A stretch of 64,000 nt of DNA from Rhodobiaceae bacterium. Its GTDB lineage: Bacteria; Pseudomonadota; Alphaproteobacteria; Parvibaculales; Parvibaculaceae. Both the position numbers and the translations under genes were made by a program. The stretch is from NCBI GenBank assembly GCA_021404525.1, contig JAAWWE010000001.1, positions 434,001 through 498,000 of the forward strand, written 5' to 3'. The notes under the pieces were generated by a model. It was not told where the DNA came from, searched no databases, and saw nothing but the letters and a program-made list of their open reading frames with translations. Shown here in pieces: positions 52,060-60,804 of the stretch; the first letter of the stretch is position 1, and each line of letters opens with the position of its first letter.

Positions 52060-53310
52060 ATGAACATGATCGACAGCACCACTCCTTTGACAGCGAGCTT
52101 CGACGTTGAAGCAATCCGCCGCGACTTCCCCATTCTTTCGCGCGACGTTTATGGCAAACCACTTGTCTATTTGGACAATGCTGCGTCGGCCCAGAAGCCA
52201 AATGCTGTAATTGATGCGACACGTGAAGCATATGAGAACGAATATGCGAATGTGCATCGCGGGCTTCACTATCTCTCAAACGAAGCGACGCAGAAATTTG
52301 AAGATGCGCGCGAGAAAATTGCCGGGTTTTTGAACGCGGCGACCTCGGATGAAATCATCTTTACAAGTGGCGCGACGGACTCAATCAACCTTGTCGCAGA
52401 TAGCCTCGGGTCTGAGCTGGAAGAGGGGGATGAAATAATCCTCTCCGTCCTGGAACATCATTCAAACATCGTGCCCTGGCATTTCCTGCGCGAACGCAAA
52501 GGTGTGGTGCTGAAATGGGTACCGGTAAATGATGAGGGCGAGCTGCTGATTGAGGAGTATCAAAAACTCTTTTCATCGCGGACAAAGCTTGTTGCCGTAA
52601 CCGGCATGTCCAACGCACTCGGTACAATTGCACCAACGAAGGACATGGTTCGAATTGCTCATGAGCACGACGTTCCAATCCTCATCGATGCGAGCCAGCG
52701 TGTCGTTCATATGGCGACGGACGTTCAGGACCTGGATTGCGATTTTCTGGCACTGACTGGACACAAGCTCTACGGCCCGAGCGGCATTGGGGTCCTCTAT
52801 GGCAAACGCGACAAGCTCGCGTCGATGCGCCCCTATAGGGGGGGTGGCGAGATGATCCGCGAAGTGAAGATGGACATGGTGACCTACGGGGAGCCGCCTC
52901 ATCGGTTTGAAGCAGGCACGCCTCCCATTGTCCAGGCGATTGGGCTCGGTGCCGCAGTGGATTATGTCTCTTCACTCGGGCTTGATGCCATCTACGCCCA
53001 TGAAAAAGAGCTTCTGATCTATGCGACGGACCGGCTCTCAGAGATCAATTCACTGACGGTATTGGGGACGACGTCTCAAAAAGGCGCGATCATGTCTTTT
53101 ATTGTTGAGGGTGCGCACCCACATGACGTGTCGACCGTGATCGATAGGGCCGGTGTTGCCGTAAGAGCAGGACATCATTGTGCGCAACCGCTCATGGACA
53201 GATTTGATGTGACCGGTACGTGCCGCGCATCTTTTGCGATGTATAATACAAAGGCTGAAGTGGATGCTCTGGCAGATGCGATAGCTGGTGCCATCAAGTT
53301 CTTTAGCTAG
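52060..53310 (+). CDS. sufS: Cysteine desulfurase SufS
   Basis: A 416-residue group II desulfurase feeding sulfur to SufBC2D. The PLP lysine is Lys236 in ALTGHKLYGPSG and the persulfide Cys lies in RAGHHCAQPLMD. A GGGGGAGG site is just before the ATG at 52060; a second ATG six bases later is possible. No sufE/sufU is seen in the operon, so the sulfur acceptor partner must be elsewhere or the relay is direct. Confidence 0.95.
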   Translation: MNMIDSTTPLTASFDVEAIRRDFPILSRDVYGKPLVYLDNAASAQKPNAVIDATREAYENEYANVHRGLHYLSNEATQKFEDAREKIAGFLNAATSDEIIFTSGATDSINLVADSLGSELEEGDEIILSVLEHHSNIVPWHFLRERKGVVLKWVPVNDEGELLIEEYQKLFSSRTKLVAVTGMSNALGTIAPTKDMVRIAHEHDVPILIDASQRVVHMATDVQDLDCDFLALTGHKLYGPSGIGVLYGKRDKLASMRPYRGGGEMIREVKMDMVTYGEPPHRFEAGTPPIVQAIGLGAAVDYVSSLGLDAIYAHEKELLIYATDRLSEINSLTVLGTTSQKGAIMSFIVEGAHPHDVSTVIDRAGVAVRAGHHCAQPLMDRFDVTGTCRASFAMYNTKAEVDALADAIAGAIKFFS

Positions 53311-53336
53311 AGATCAGAAAACAAGTGGATCAGGAT

Positions 53337-53750
53337 ATGAGTGAAGATCTGCCCCAAGAGGCCATATCAGAGGCGACACCGGAAGCAACCGGCGAGTCTG
53401 CGTCCCAAGAGGCGGTGTCACAGTCGGCAATTCCGGCTGACGAATTAGCACGCCTGACGGATGACCTGATCGGAGCGATTAAGACCGTTTACGATCCCGA
53501 GATCCCGGTCGACATCTATGAACTGGGCCTGATCTATAAGATTGATGTGTCTGACGATCGCGATGTCGTCGTCGATATGACCCTGACGGCGCCAGGCTGC
53601 CCCGTTGCCGGTGAAATGCCTGGCTGGGTTGCAGATGCGATCCGTTCTGTCGACGGAATTTGTGATGTGGATGTTAATCTGGTGTTTGATCCTCCATGGG
53701 ATCCTGGCCGGATGAGCGATGAAGCGCGTGTCGCGCTGAACATGTATTAA
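53337..53750 (+). CDS. sufT: SufT (MIP18/DUF59) Fe-S maturation protein
   Basis: A 137-residue protein with the DUF59 domain (about 35-130) used in Fe-S protein maturation. The key Cys lies in TAPGCPVAGEMPGW, and YDPEIPVDIYELGLIY is the family start. The first 30 residues are acidic and low-complexity. I chose the ATG at 53337; a GTG four codons upstream is possible. It lies 26 bases after sufS in the same operon. Confidence 0.9.
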   Translation: MSEDLPQEAISEATPEATGESASQEAVSQSAIPADELARLTDDLIGAIKTVYDPEIPVDIYELGLIYKIDVSDDRDVVVDMTLTAPGCPVAGEMPGWVADAIRSVDGICDVDVNLVFDPPWDPGRMSDEARVALNMY

Positions 53751-53770
53751 TCGTTGTGATCGGAGTTGCT

Positions 53771-54142
53771 ATGACGACGGTGAGAGAACGACCAAAAGCA
53801 GTGACATTGACCGACCGTGCAGCGGAGCGGGTTAAAGCCATTATGGCAAATGCCGAAGAAGACTTCGTCGGAGTGCGCATTGGCGTGGAAACCGGTGGCT
53901 GTGCCGGCATGGCTTACACGATGGATTACGCGGAAGATATCGCGCCGCTCGATGAAATCGTCGAGGATAAGGGTGTTCGCATTCTGATCGACCCGAAAGC
54001 CATTCTCTTCCTGATCGGGACTGAGATGGACTGGGAGCAGGACACATTTACGAGTGGCTTCAAGTTCAACAACCCGAATGCTGTAGACGCTTGTGGGTGT
54101 GGTGAAAGCTTCACGATCACGCCAGCAACGGCGTCGAACTAA
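53771..54142 (+). CDS. sufA: A-type iron-sulfur carrier SufA
   Basis: A 123-residue A-type carrier that hands clusters to target proteins. The three ligand cysteines are Cys44 in GGCAGM and Cys108, Cys110 in DACGCGESF. CGGAG precedes the ATG at 53771. It closes the suf set iscR-desulfurase-sufBCDS-sufT-sufA. The TfoX-domain gene follows eight bases later. Confidence 0.95.
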   Translation: MTTVRERPKAVTLTDRAAERVKAIMANAEEDFVGVRIGVETGGCAGMAYTMDYAEDIAPLDEIVEDKGVRILIDPKAILFLIGTEMDWEQDTFTSGFKFNNPNAVDACGCGESFTITPATASN

Positions 54143-54150
54143 GCCTGCAT

Positions 54151-54570
54151 ATGGCTGTCAGCGGTGAGTACAAAGCCTTCGTAAAAGAGGTTCTTGAACC
54201 ACTCGGAGATATCCGAATTCGGAATATGTTTGGCGGTGCTGGTGTCTACTACCGGGATCTGATGTTTGGTCTCATCGCGAGCGAAACACTTCACTTTAAA
54301 GCAGATGACATAAACAAAGGTGCCTTTGAAGAAGAGGGCATGACCCAGTTCCTCTATGAAGCGCCACCCAAGGAAGGCAAAGAGGGACGGAGAATCTCTA
54401 TGTCCTACTGGGAAATCCCAGACCGTCTCTATGACGAGCCGGACGAGCTGATCGAGTGGGCCAAAGCGGCTATTGAGGCGGCAACGCGGAACAAAAAAGT
54501 CAAGCCAAAACGCAAAACACCATCGAAGAAGAAAACGTCGGCAAAAAGGAAGGCCGCCAAAACAAAATAA
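54151..54570 (+). CDS. TfoX N-terminal domain protein with Lys/Arg-rich tail
   Basis: A 139-residue protein. Residues 5-105 match the TfoX N-terminal domain (RNMFGGAGVYYRDLMFGLI, then a YWEIPDRLYDEPDEL segment); the last 30 residues are almost pure Lys/Arg with Ser, Thr and Ala, a histone-H1-like tail suggesting DNA or RNA binding. In competent bacteria TfoX controls competence genes, but this domain alone has no set function. It is the last gene of the suf transcript and is followed directly by a strong terminator. Confidence 0.87.
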   Translation: MAVSGEYKAFVKEVLEPLGDIRIRNMFGGAGVYYRDLMFGLIASETLHFKADDINKGAFEEEGMTQFLYEAPPKEGKEGRRISMSYWEIPDRLYDEPDELIEWAKAAIEAATRNKKVKPKRKTPSKKKTSAKRKAAKTK

Positions 54571-54600
54571 GGGCCGCTTCGAGGAGAAGCAGCCCTTTTT
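54571..54600 (+). terminator. Intrinsic terminator of the suf operon
   Basis: A stem GGGC-c-GCTTC / GAAGC-a-GCCC (54571-54580 with 54586-54595) is followed by TTTTT at 54596-54600. It starts right after the TfoX stop. Confidence 0.92.
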
Positions 54601-54622
54601 GTGCCTAAGAAGTCGCGCTGGC

Positions 54623-55414
54623 TTATTCGCCTTTGAACTCAGCTGGTCGTTTTTCAAGGAAGGCCTTCACGCCCTCTTTGAAATCGCTGCTGCGCCCGGC
54701 GCTCCGCTGAAGCTGGCGCTCCAGGTTAAGCTGCTCCTCATAGGTATTGTCATCGCTTTCCCAATAGAGTTGACGAATGAGACCCAGCGAGAACGGCCCA
54801 TCTGCCAATTGGCGGGCAATCTTGTCGGTCTCTTCTGGCAGCGCATTGTCATCAAACACGCGATTGATCAGGCCCCATTGAAGAGCGGTTTCTGCAGGAA
54901 GTTTTTCTCCCATCATGGAAAGCTCCATGGCGCGGGCACGGCCGACAAGACGTGGCAGAAGCCAGGTTGAACCACCATCAGGGACAAGGCCGATGCGGCG
55001 GAACGCCTGCAGAAAGTAGGACGACCGCGCACATAGGATCATGTCACCCATAAGCGCGAAACTCATGCCGACGCCTGCAGCTGGACCGTTGACGGAAGTC
55101 ACCAGTGGAAATGGAAGATTGCGAAGGCGACGCAGGAAAGGATGATACGCTTTCTCAAGCGCTGAACCGGCATCTGGGTTCTTGGGCTGAGGCCCCTCAT
55201 TGCGACCCTGAAGATTGGCGCCTGTGCAGAACCCTCTGCCTTCACCGGTTAGCACCAGACAGCGGACTTTACTGTCAGGGTCCTCAACCACATCCATAGC
55301 TTCCTCGAGGCCCTGCAGCATATCCATCGAGACCGCATTCATGACCTCTGGATGGTTGAGCGTCAGCGTCGCGATCCCATCTTCGATCTCAAGTCTTACA
55401 TGTTGAAAGTCCAT
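54623..55414 (-). CDS. Enoyl-CoA hydratase/isomerase, PaaG-like
   Basis: A 263-residue crotonase-fold enzyme. The oxyanion-hole segments GFCTGANLQGR and NGPAAGVGMSFAL are present. The LVPDGGSTWLLPRLVGRARAMEL segment is of PaaG type, where an Asp stands in the position that is Glu in hydratases, so it may be an isomerase (or oxepin-forming type) rather than a hydratase. It is the second gene after a paralogue 29 bases upstream, and both probably come from one transcript. Confidence 0.87.
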   Translation of the reverse strand: MDFQHVRLEIEDGIATLTLNHPEVMNAVSMDMLQGLEEAMDVVEDPDSKVRCLVLTGEGRGFCTGANLQGRNEGPQPKNPDAGSALEKAYHPFLRRLRNLPFPLVTSVNGPAAGVGMSFALMGDMILCARSSYFLQAFRRIGLVPDGGSTWLLPRLVGRARAMELSMMGEKLPAETALQWGLINRVFDDNALPEETDKIARQLADGPFSLGLIRQLYWESDDNTYEEQLNLERQLQRSAGRSSDFKEGVKAFLEKRPAEFKGE

Positions 55415-55443
55415 GGACTTCTCCCTGTTTGTTTAGTTGCAGT

Positions 55444-56238
55444 TTAGCCTGCAACGAATTCTGGTTCTTTCTTTTTAAGGAACGAAACGACGCCTTCGGC
55501 AAAGTTTGGATGATCACCAAGTTTACCTTGTGTATCGCGCTCATAATCGAGTTGTTGCGCGAGCGTATTGTGCTCGGCAATGTCGAGCGCCTTCTTTATT
55601 TCTGCAAACGCATTGGTTGGACCCGCCGCTAGTTGCGACGCATAGCCCATTACTGTTTCCATGAGTTTTTCATCATCCACGCACTCGTAGATCAGACCCC
55701 ACTCAGCGGCGGTTTCTGCGGGCAACTTATTGCCCAGCAGCGCAAGCGCGCGTGCACGCGCACGACCGACTAGGTGAGGGGTGAACCAGGTGCAACCCAT
55801 ATCAGGAATGAGGGCAAGGCGTGGCCCGAATACCTGAACGAATTTTGCAGACCGTGCAGCGACAACAATGTCGCCTGCCAACGCCAGGCCAACGCCGCCG
55901 CCCGCGGTCATGCCGTTGACGGCCGTCACGACCGGTTTTGTAACTTCTGAGAGTTCGCGAACCATAGGGTTGAACCCAATGTCCATGCCATGGGCGACCC
56001 GCTCGCCGCGAGACATGTCATCATCACCAGCAACATTGGCAGAAAGATCAGCGCCAGCACAGAAGCCTCGTCCATTGCCGGTGACCAACAAAACGCGGGC
56101 ATTGTCATCAGCGGCAAATCCGGCAACCGCAGAGCGAACCTCGGCGATCATCTTCATGTTGATACTGTTTAAAACCTCAGGTCGATTGAGTGTCAGGTGG
56201 CCAATACCCTCAGACACTTCATATGTGATCGTTTCCAT
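55444..56238 (-). CDS. Enoyl-CoA hydratase/isomerase, PaaG-like (paralogue)
   Basis: A 264-residue crotonase, paralogous to the next downstream gene. GFCAGADLSAN, NGMTAGGGVGLALAGD and the PaaG-like LIPDMGCTWFTPHLVGRARARAL are in order. The ATG at 56238 follows GAGGAA; an open frame reaches 56304, but has no such site. Two PaaG-like paralogues side by side may handle successive or stereo-different acyl-CoA steps; no other beta-oxidation gene is adjacent. Confidence 0.87.
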   Translation of the reverse strand: METITYEVSEGIGHLTLNRPEVLNSINMKMIAEVRSAVAGFAADDNARVLLVTGNGRGFCAGADLSANVAGDDDMSRGERVAHGMDIGFNPMVRELSEVTKPVVTAVNGMTAGGGVGLALAGDIVVAARSAKFVQVFGPRLALIPDMGCTWFTPHLVGRARARALALLGNKLPAETAAEWGLIYECVDDEKLMETVMGYASQLAAGPTNAFAEIKKALDIAEHNTLAQQLDYERDTQGKLGDHPNFAEGVVSFLKKKEPEFVAG

Positions 56239-56402
56239 GATTCCTCGTCTCAGTCGACGACATGTCCCGAGCACACAGCTGGGGGCACGCCAAAATTGGC
56301 GCAAACCTTAGCTGCACGGAACGAAGGACGGAAGTGGAATAGGTTTTTCAGCGGGAAAGCCGGGGCGACGCTACGTAAAAGAGCGCGGCCCCAGGTTCAT
56401 AT

Positions 56403-57467
56403 TCAGCCGGTAGCTTGAGCAGGTTCGTTTGTAGCTGCACTATCTGCAGCGACCACGCGATTCCGCCCTTGCTCTTTCGCTTCATAGAGCGCGGCATCAG
56501 CGCGGGCGATCATCGTCTGGGGTGTGTCGCCCATCGTGAATTGAGCAACGCCCAGGGACATGGTCACCCGACCAAGGTTTTCACCGGTGGATTTCTTGAC
56601 GAGCTCGCGGGATTTGACCGTCTCGCGAATATGGTTCGCCAATTTGAGAGCATCTTCCAGAACCGTGTTTGGAAGGATCATCGCGAACTCTTCGCCGCCG
56701 TAACGTGCAGGCGTGTCCTGACCCTTCACATTATTGCTCAAACAACGACCAACCAGGCGCAGAACCTGGTCTCCCGCCTGGTGGCCGAATGTATCGTTGA
56801 ATTTTTTGAAGAAATCGATGTCCGCCATAGCCAGACACATTTCTGAACCGTTTTGCGATGCTTCGGCAATCGAACTCAGAAGAACTTCATCAAACGCTTT
56901 GCGATTGGCAATGCCGGTCAGCTGATCCGTAAGGGCTTCGCTGCGTGCCTGGGCAAGATTGCTCCGCAACTCCTCAACTTCGCTCTTGGACTCAGTGAGT
57001 TTTTCTTCAAGCTCGCGAGAGCGCGTTTCCATCTGCTTGGTAGCAGCAACAATCGTTTCTACAACCTGTCCAAGGTCAGCGGCGGAAATTTCACTGGTAA
57101 GTGCGTCGCTCACGCCCTGCATCGACTTCCCAAAACGGTTGGTGTCGCCAGAAACACTGGCGATCAGTTCGATGACATTGTCCATTTTGCCAGTCAGTTG
57201 CTCACCGGCTTCAATGGTCGAGTCGGCGAGCTGTTCTTCCGGCGCGCTTAGAAGCGACTCAAGCTCATACATGAACGGTGAGTCAAAGGGCTTCGATGCT
57301 TCAAAGCGCTCATTGATCTTTGTATTTACTTCAGGGTTCTCTCCAGACGCATAGGCGTACCATACGCCATAGGCGCCCGGGGTCGGCTCGACATTATTGT
57401 CGCCCATCAACTGCATGGCTTTTGCGCCATATTCCAATGCTGGTGATGTGTTGGTTGCAGATGTCAC
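56403..57467 (-). CDS. Diguanylate cyclase (GGDEF)
   Basis: A 354-residue cytoplasmic enzyme making cyclic di-GMP. Residues 1-140 are a helical N-terminal region with no membrane segment, 140-175 a coiled coil, then the GGDEF domain with the active GGEEF at 257-261. The product-inhibition I-site, normally RxxD five residues before, reads Lys248-Gly-Gln-Asp251 with Lys for Arg, so feedback inhibition may be weak. I chose the GTG at 57467 because GGGGAAG is five bases upstream; a TTG at 57509 would also be in frame. The N-terminal region (PTPGAYGVWYAYASG) resembles cell-pole/cell-cycle cyclases of alphaproteobacteria; the signal is unknown. Confidence 0.88.
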   Translation of the reverse strand: MTSATNTSPALEYGAKAMQLMGDNNVEPTPGAYGVWYAYASGENPEVNTKINERFEASKPFDSPFMYELESLLSAPEEQLADSTIEAGEQLTGKMDNVIELIASVSGDTNRFGKSMQGVSDALTSEISAADLGQVVETIVAATKQMETRSRELEEKLTESKSEVEELRSNLAQARSEALTDQLTGIANRKAFDEVLLSSIAEASQNGSEMCLAMADIDFFKKFNDTFGHQAGDQVLRLVGRCLSNNVKGQDTPARYGGEEFAMILPNTVLEDALKLANHIRETVKSRELVKKSTGENLGRVTMSLGVAQFTMGDTPQTMIARADAALYEAKEQGRNRVVAADSAATNEPAQATG

Positions 57468-57570
57468 GATGCTTCCCCGGATCAGATAGATTGTCCCTAC
57501 GCCTATCAATCTACGCGGGGTGTGTTACGTGTTCGTAAATTTTGGGACATTCATGGGGCAATTGCTGGGG

Positions 57571-57595
57571 AAAACCCGCAGTTTATTGCGGTTTT
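57571..57595 (+). other. Hairpin with T tract in the spacer before the aldehyde dehydrogenase
   Basis: AAAACCCGCA and TGCGGTTTT pair with one bulged C, followed by more T-poor sequence. It looks like a small terminator or attenuator upstream of the dehydrogenase start at 57757. The spacer 57468-57756 holds no gene. Confidence 0.35.
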
Positions 57596-57756
57596 GACGG
57601 TGTAGCGCGATCTGAACGGCGATGTTAGTCTCAGACTCAAGGGAGACGGCGGAAAGGTTAATTCCAGCCACGAACACTTCAAAACGGGGCACTGAGCGGA
57701 AATTCAGAGCCGCAGAAGCAACATAGCGCGGCCAGAGCCGCCATTCGGAGGAACAA

Positions 57757-59217
57757 ATGAGCGTAGCTGAAGACACAAGAGGTTCCGACGCGGACTCAGC
57801 AGGTAGCGCAATCAGAGAGATCGTTGACCGCCAAAAGGAAGCCCATATCAAGGAAGGCGCGCCGAGTCTGGAGCGACGGATTGACTGGATTGATCGAGCG
57901 ATTGCACTTTTGGTGGACAATCAGAACGAGTTGGCCGAAGCCATGGCCGCCGATTTCGGACATCGGAGTATTGAACAATCGCTTCTCACTGACATTGCGA
58001 GCTCCATCGGTCCACTAAAGCACTCAAAGAAGCACCTTAAAAAGTGGATGAAATCGGAGAAGCGGAGCGTCATGTTCCCGCTGGGTCTGCTTGGGGCCAA
58101 AGCGCGGATTGAGTATCAGCCGAAGGGTGTTGTTGGCGTTATCAGCCCATGGAATTTTCCCGTAAACCTGACCTTTGTTCCGCTTTCAGGCATCTTTGCT
58201 GCTGGCAACCGGACGATTATCAAACCATCCGAGTTTACGCCCGTCACATCTGACGTCATGGCCCGCCTGTTCCGTGAAGCCTATGACGAGACAGAGGTCG
58301 CCGTGGTGACCGGTGGTCCTGCAGTTGGCGAAGCTTTTTCACGGCAGCCATTCGATCATTTGCTCTTCACAGGTGCCACGTCGATCGCACATCATGTGAT
58401 GCGTGCCGCCGCTGAAAATCTCGTCCCACTGACCCTGGAACTTGGTGGGAAATCACCGGTGATTGTGTCCAAGAGTGCGGACGTGGACGATGCGGCAGCA
58501 AGAATTATGAACGGTAAGACGTTGAATGCTGGCCAGATATGCCTGGCACCTGATTATGTTTTCGTTCCAGAGGGCAAGGTCGACGCATTTGTTGGCGCCG
58601 CTGAAAAATCTGTCGCGAAAATGTATCCGACGCTCAAAGACAATCCCGACTACACATCAATCGTCAACCAGCGGCATTTTGACCGTCTGAACGGCTATCT
58701 CGATGACGCAAAGGCGAAGGGCGCCAAAATTGTTGAAGTGAATCCAGCCAATGAGGATTTCTCTCAGCAGCAGACCCATAAAATTCCGCCGACCATAGTT
58801 CTCGATGCAACAGACGATATGAAAATCATGCAGGAGGAGATTTTTGGCCCTCTTCTTCCCGTCAAAACCTTCAAGGAAAGTGACGAGACCATTGATTACA
58901 TCAATGAGAACGATCGCCCGCTAGGTCTTTACTACTTTGGTGAAGACAAAGAAGAAGAGAACAAAGTGTTGAACAACACGACAGCAGGCGGTGTGACCGT
59001 GAACGATGTGATCATGCATATCGCCCAGGAAGATCTGCCATTCGGTGGGATTGGCCCATCGGGCATGGGGGCCTATCACGGTTTCGACGGCTTTAAAGAG
59101 TTCAGCCACGCCAAGTCGATCTATACGCAGTCCAAGTCCAAAATGGTTGCTGAGATGTTCCGGCCACCATATGGCGCCAAGACTCGGAAAAACCTGGCGA
59201 CCCAGATCAAGAAATAG
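57757..59217 (+). CDS. Coniferyl-aldehyde-type aldehyde dehydrogenase
   Basis: A 486-residue NAD(P)-dependent dehydrogenase of the coniferyl aldehyde dehydrogenase (CalB) type, also close to fatty-aldehyde dehydrogenases. The nucleotide-binding VISPWNFPVNL, the Glu in LELGGKSP, and the catalytic Cys in NAGQICLAPDY are present. The substrate is uncertain. The ATG at 57757 follows GGAGGAA. It has its own promoter region and a strong terminator, so it is transcribed alone. Confidence 0.92.
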   Translation: MSVAEDTRGSDADSAGSAIREIVDRQKEAHIKEGAPSLERRIDWIDRAIALLVDNQNELAEAMAADFGHRSIEQSLLTDIASSIGPLKHSKKHLKKWMKSEKRSVMFPLGLLGAKARIEYQPKGVVGVISPWNFPVNLTFVPLSGIFAAGNRTIIKPSEFTPVTSDVMARLFREAYDETEVAVVTGGPAVGEAFSRQPFDHLLFTGATSIAHHVMRAAAENLVPLTLELGGKSPVIVSKSADVDDAAARIMNGKTLNAGQICLAPDYVFVPEGKVDAFVGAAEKSVAKMYPTLKDNPDYTSIVNQRHFDRLNGYLDDAKAKGAKIVEVNPANEDFSQQQTHKIPPTIVLDATDDMKIMQEEIFGPLLPVKTFKESDETIDYINENDRPLGLYYFGEDKEEENKVLNNTTAGGVTVNDVIMHIAQEDLPFGGIGPSGMGAYHGFDGFKEFSHAKSIYTQSKSKMVAEMFRPPYGAKTRKNLATQIKK

Positions 59218-59239
59218 ACGGAACCACCGTCAAATAGAG

Positions 59240-59273
59240 AAGGGCAGCTCCCGAACGGAAGCTGCCCTTTTTT
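59240..59273 (+). terminator. Intrinsic terminator after the aldehyde dehydrogenase
   Basis: Perfect arms AAGGGCAGCT and AGCTGCCCTT around a short loop, followed by TTTT; the T tract serves the plus strand and, through the leading AA, weakly the minus-strand DUF1329 gene. Confidence 0.92.
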
Positions 59274-59291
59274 CATAACCTTATGCCTGGT

Positions 59292-60671
59292 TTAGCGCAC
59301 ACCCAATCGTCTGATGGAGGCTGGCGTGTAGCGATCCTCGCGAAGCTCTGTCGCAAAGAAGTTCACCGCGGGTTCCTGGTTGATCATGCCACCCATAAGG
59401 TAGCGACCATTTGTCAGATCATAATAGGCCATGCCGGCACCGGCACAGAGCGGAACTTCATAGGCCGTTTTAGGGAACCCTTCTTGCGTACGCCATAGCT
59501 GACCCCGTGTGTCGTAAAGCTCTGTCGCGATCACGCCCCAGCTATCTTCCTGAAGATACATGCGACGCCTTGCATAGACATGACGCGTCGCGGGCTTCAG
59601 GTTCGCCTCGATAACCCAAGCACGCTGAAGCTCATAGCGCGTATGCTCCTGGTTGATGTGGCGGGCCGTTATGATGTCGTCATACTGAAGCGCGTCGGAT
59701 CCCAAGCGGTAATTGTTGTTCGGAAGGTAGTACTCATTCTTGCCAATTACGGTCCAGTCATAGCGATTGGGTGACCCATTATACCCGCCGAGGCTGTCAA
59801 CGGTGAACATACCGTCTGAATTCACACCGGGATTGTCATACGCAATATTGGGCGCGCGCCGCACACGCCGCGTTCCGGGGCTGTATTGCCAGGCCAAACG
59901 GGGTTGTTGTGCCATATTGATAGTCTCATGCACGAGCGTAACATTGCCGGCCCGTCGTGCCGGGGCCACCGTATGTGCGATGTAGAGCGCCCAGATGTTT
60001 TCGAGGTCTTCCGCTTTGTCTTTTGACGGATCATTCCAGGCAACAATAGCCTCATCCTGAACCGTGTAGAGCGTGTAGTCACCGCTCGCCGTGGGCACCG
60101 CCGCTGCATATTGGCGGGTGGCCTTATAGTTGATGAAAACCAGCATGTGGTTCCAGATGATCTCCCAAGCATTGTTTGGGATCGGGAAGGGCTTGGACAT
60201 GATCGCGCCATTGACGCCATTGCCGCCTTCCGCGAGCTCGCCAACCAGGGCGTTATTCCGTGCGGCTGCAAAGACATTGTCCGGGAACGTGCAGGTCCGG
60301 CGTGTTTGATAGACCGGCATAAAGTAGGAACTGCTATACACGTCGAGCAGGGCCTTGTGAGCACCTGTTAGCTTGTCTGCATATTGAGCGGCGTTACCAG
60401 CATTGATGGTGAAGAGCAGCGGATCATTCGCGAACGGATCTGGGTGATGCATGCCGACCTGATAGGTGACATTCGATGGAGGCGACGTAAGGCCACCTGT
60501 CCAGGCGGGGATCGACCCGTCGGCATTGCCGCCTTTTTCAGCACCGAGCGGGGTGAGGTCCTGCCCCAGTCGAGCAGCCTGGCTCTCCGGCACTTTCGCG
60601 ATTGCAGCGGAGCTAGCGCCGACCCCTGCGGCAACCAGCACAGCCATCAAGGCCCTGTTCACCTTCCCCAT
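59292..60671 (-). CDS. DUF1329 outer-membrane-associated protein
   Basis: A 459-residue secreted protein of the DUF1329 family, distantly like LolA-type lipid-binding folds. A signal peptide (about 1-25, ending AIA) is followed by the family domain (ARLGQDLTPLGAEKGGNADGSIP through the LCAGAGMAYYDLTNG region). DUF1329 genes often lie by DUF1302 genes in strains that use hydrophobic substrates, but no partner is adjacent here. A 7-bp inverted repeat 15-33 bases upstream may control it. Function is not established. Confidence 0.9.
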   Translation of the reverse strand: MGKVNRALMAVLVAAGVGASSAAIAKVPESQAARLGQDLTPLGAEKGGNADGSIPAWTGGLTSPPSNVTYQVGMHHPDPFANDPLLFTINAGNAAQYADKLTGAHKALLDVYSSSYFMPVYQTRRTCTFPDNVFAAARNNALVGELAEGGNGVNGAIMSKPFPIPNNAWEIIWNHMLVFINYKATRQYAAAVPTASGDYTLYTVQDEAIVAWNDPSKDKAEDLENIWALYIAHTVAPARRAGNVTLVHETINMAQQPRLAWQYSPGTRRVRRAPNIAYDNPGVNSDGMFTVDSLGGYNGSPNRYDWTVIGKNEYYLPNNNYRLGSDALQYDDIITARHINQEHTRYELQRAWVIEANLKPATRHVYARRRMYLQEDSWGVIATELYDTRGQLWRTQEGFPKTAYEVPLCAGAGMAYYDLTNGRYLMGGMINQEPAVNFFATELREDRYTPASIRRLGVR

Positions 60672-60685
60672 AACACCCTCCCAAG

Positions 60686-60704
60686 TAGTAATAGTGAATT
60701 ACTA
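60686..60704. promoter_or_regulatory. Inverted repeat TAGTAAT-N5-ATTACTA upstream of DUF1329
   Basis: The two 7-bp arms are exact reverse complements. The dyad lies 15-33 bases before the DUF1329 ATG (minus strand), so it overlaps the core promoter or 5' UTR. It may be an operator. The rest of 60672-60804 holds nothing else I can identify. Confidence 0.5.
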
Positions 60705-60804
60705 AATGAGAATGCGCCATGCGCGAGCGAACATCAACCCAATATTGATGCAAATTGGAGCGAGGAGACTGACCGGAGGCGATGTGTATCGTTGGATGAG
60801 GAGC

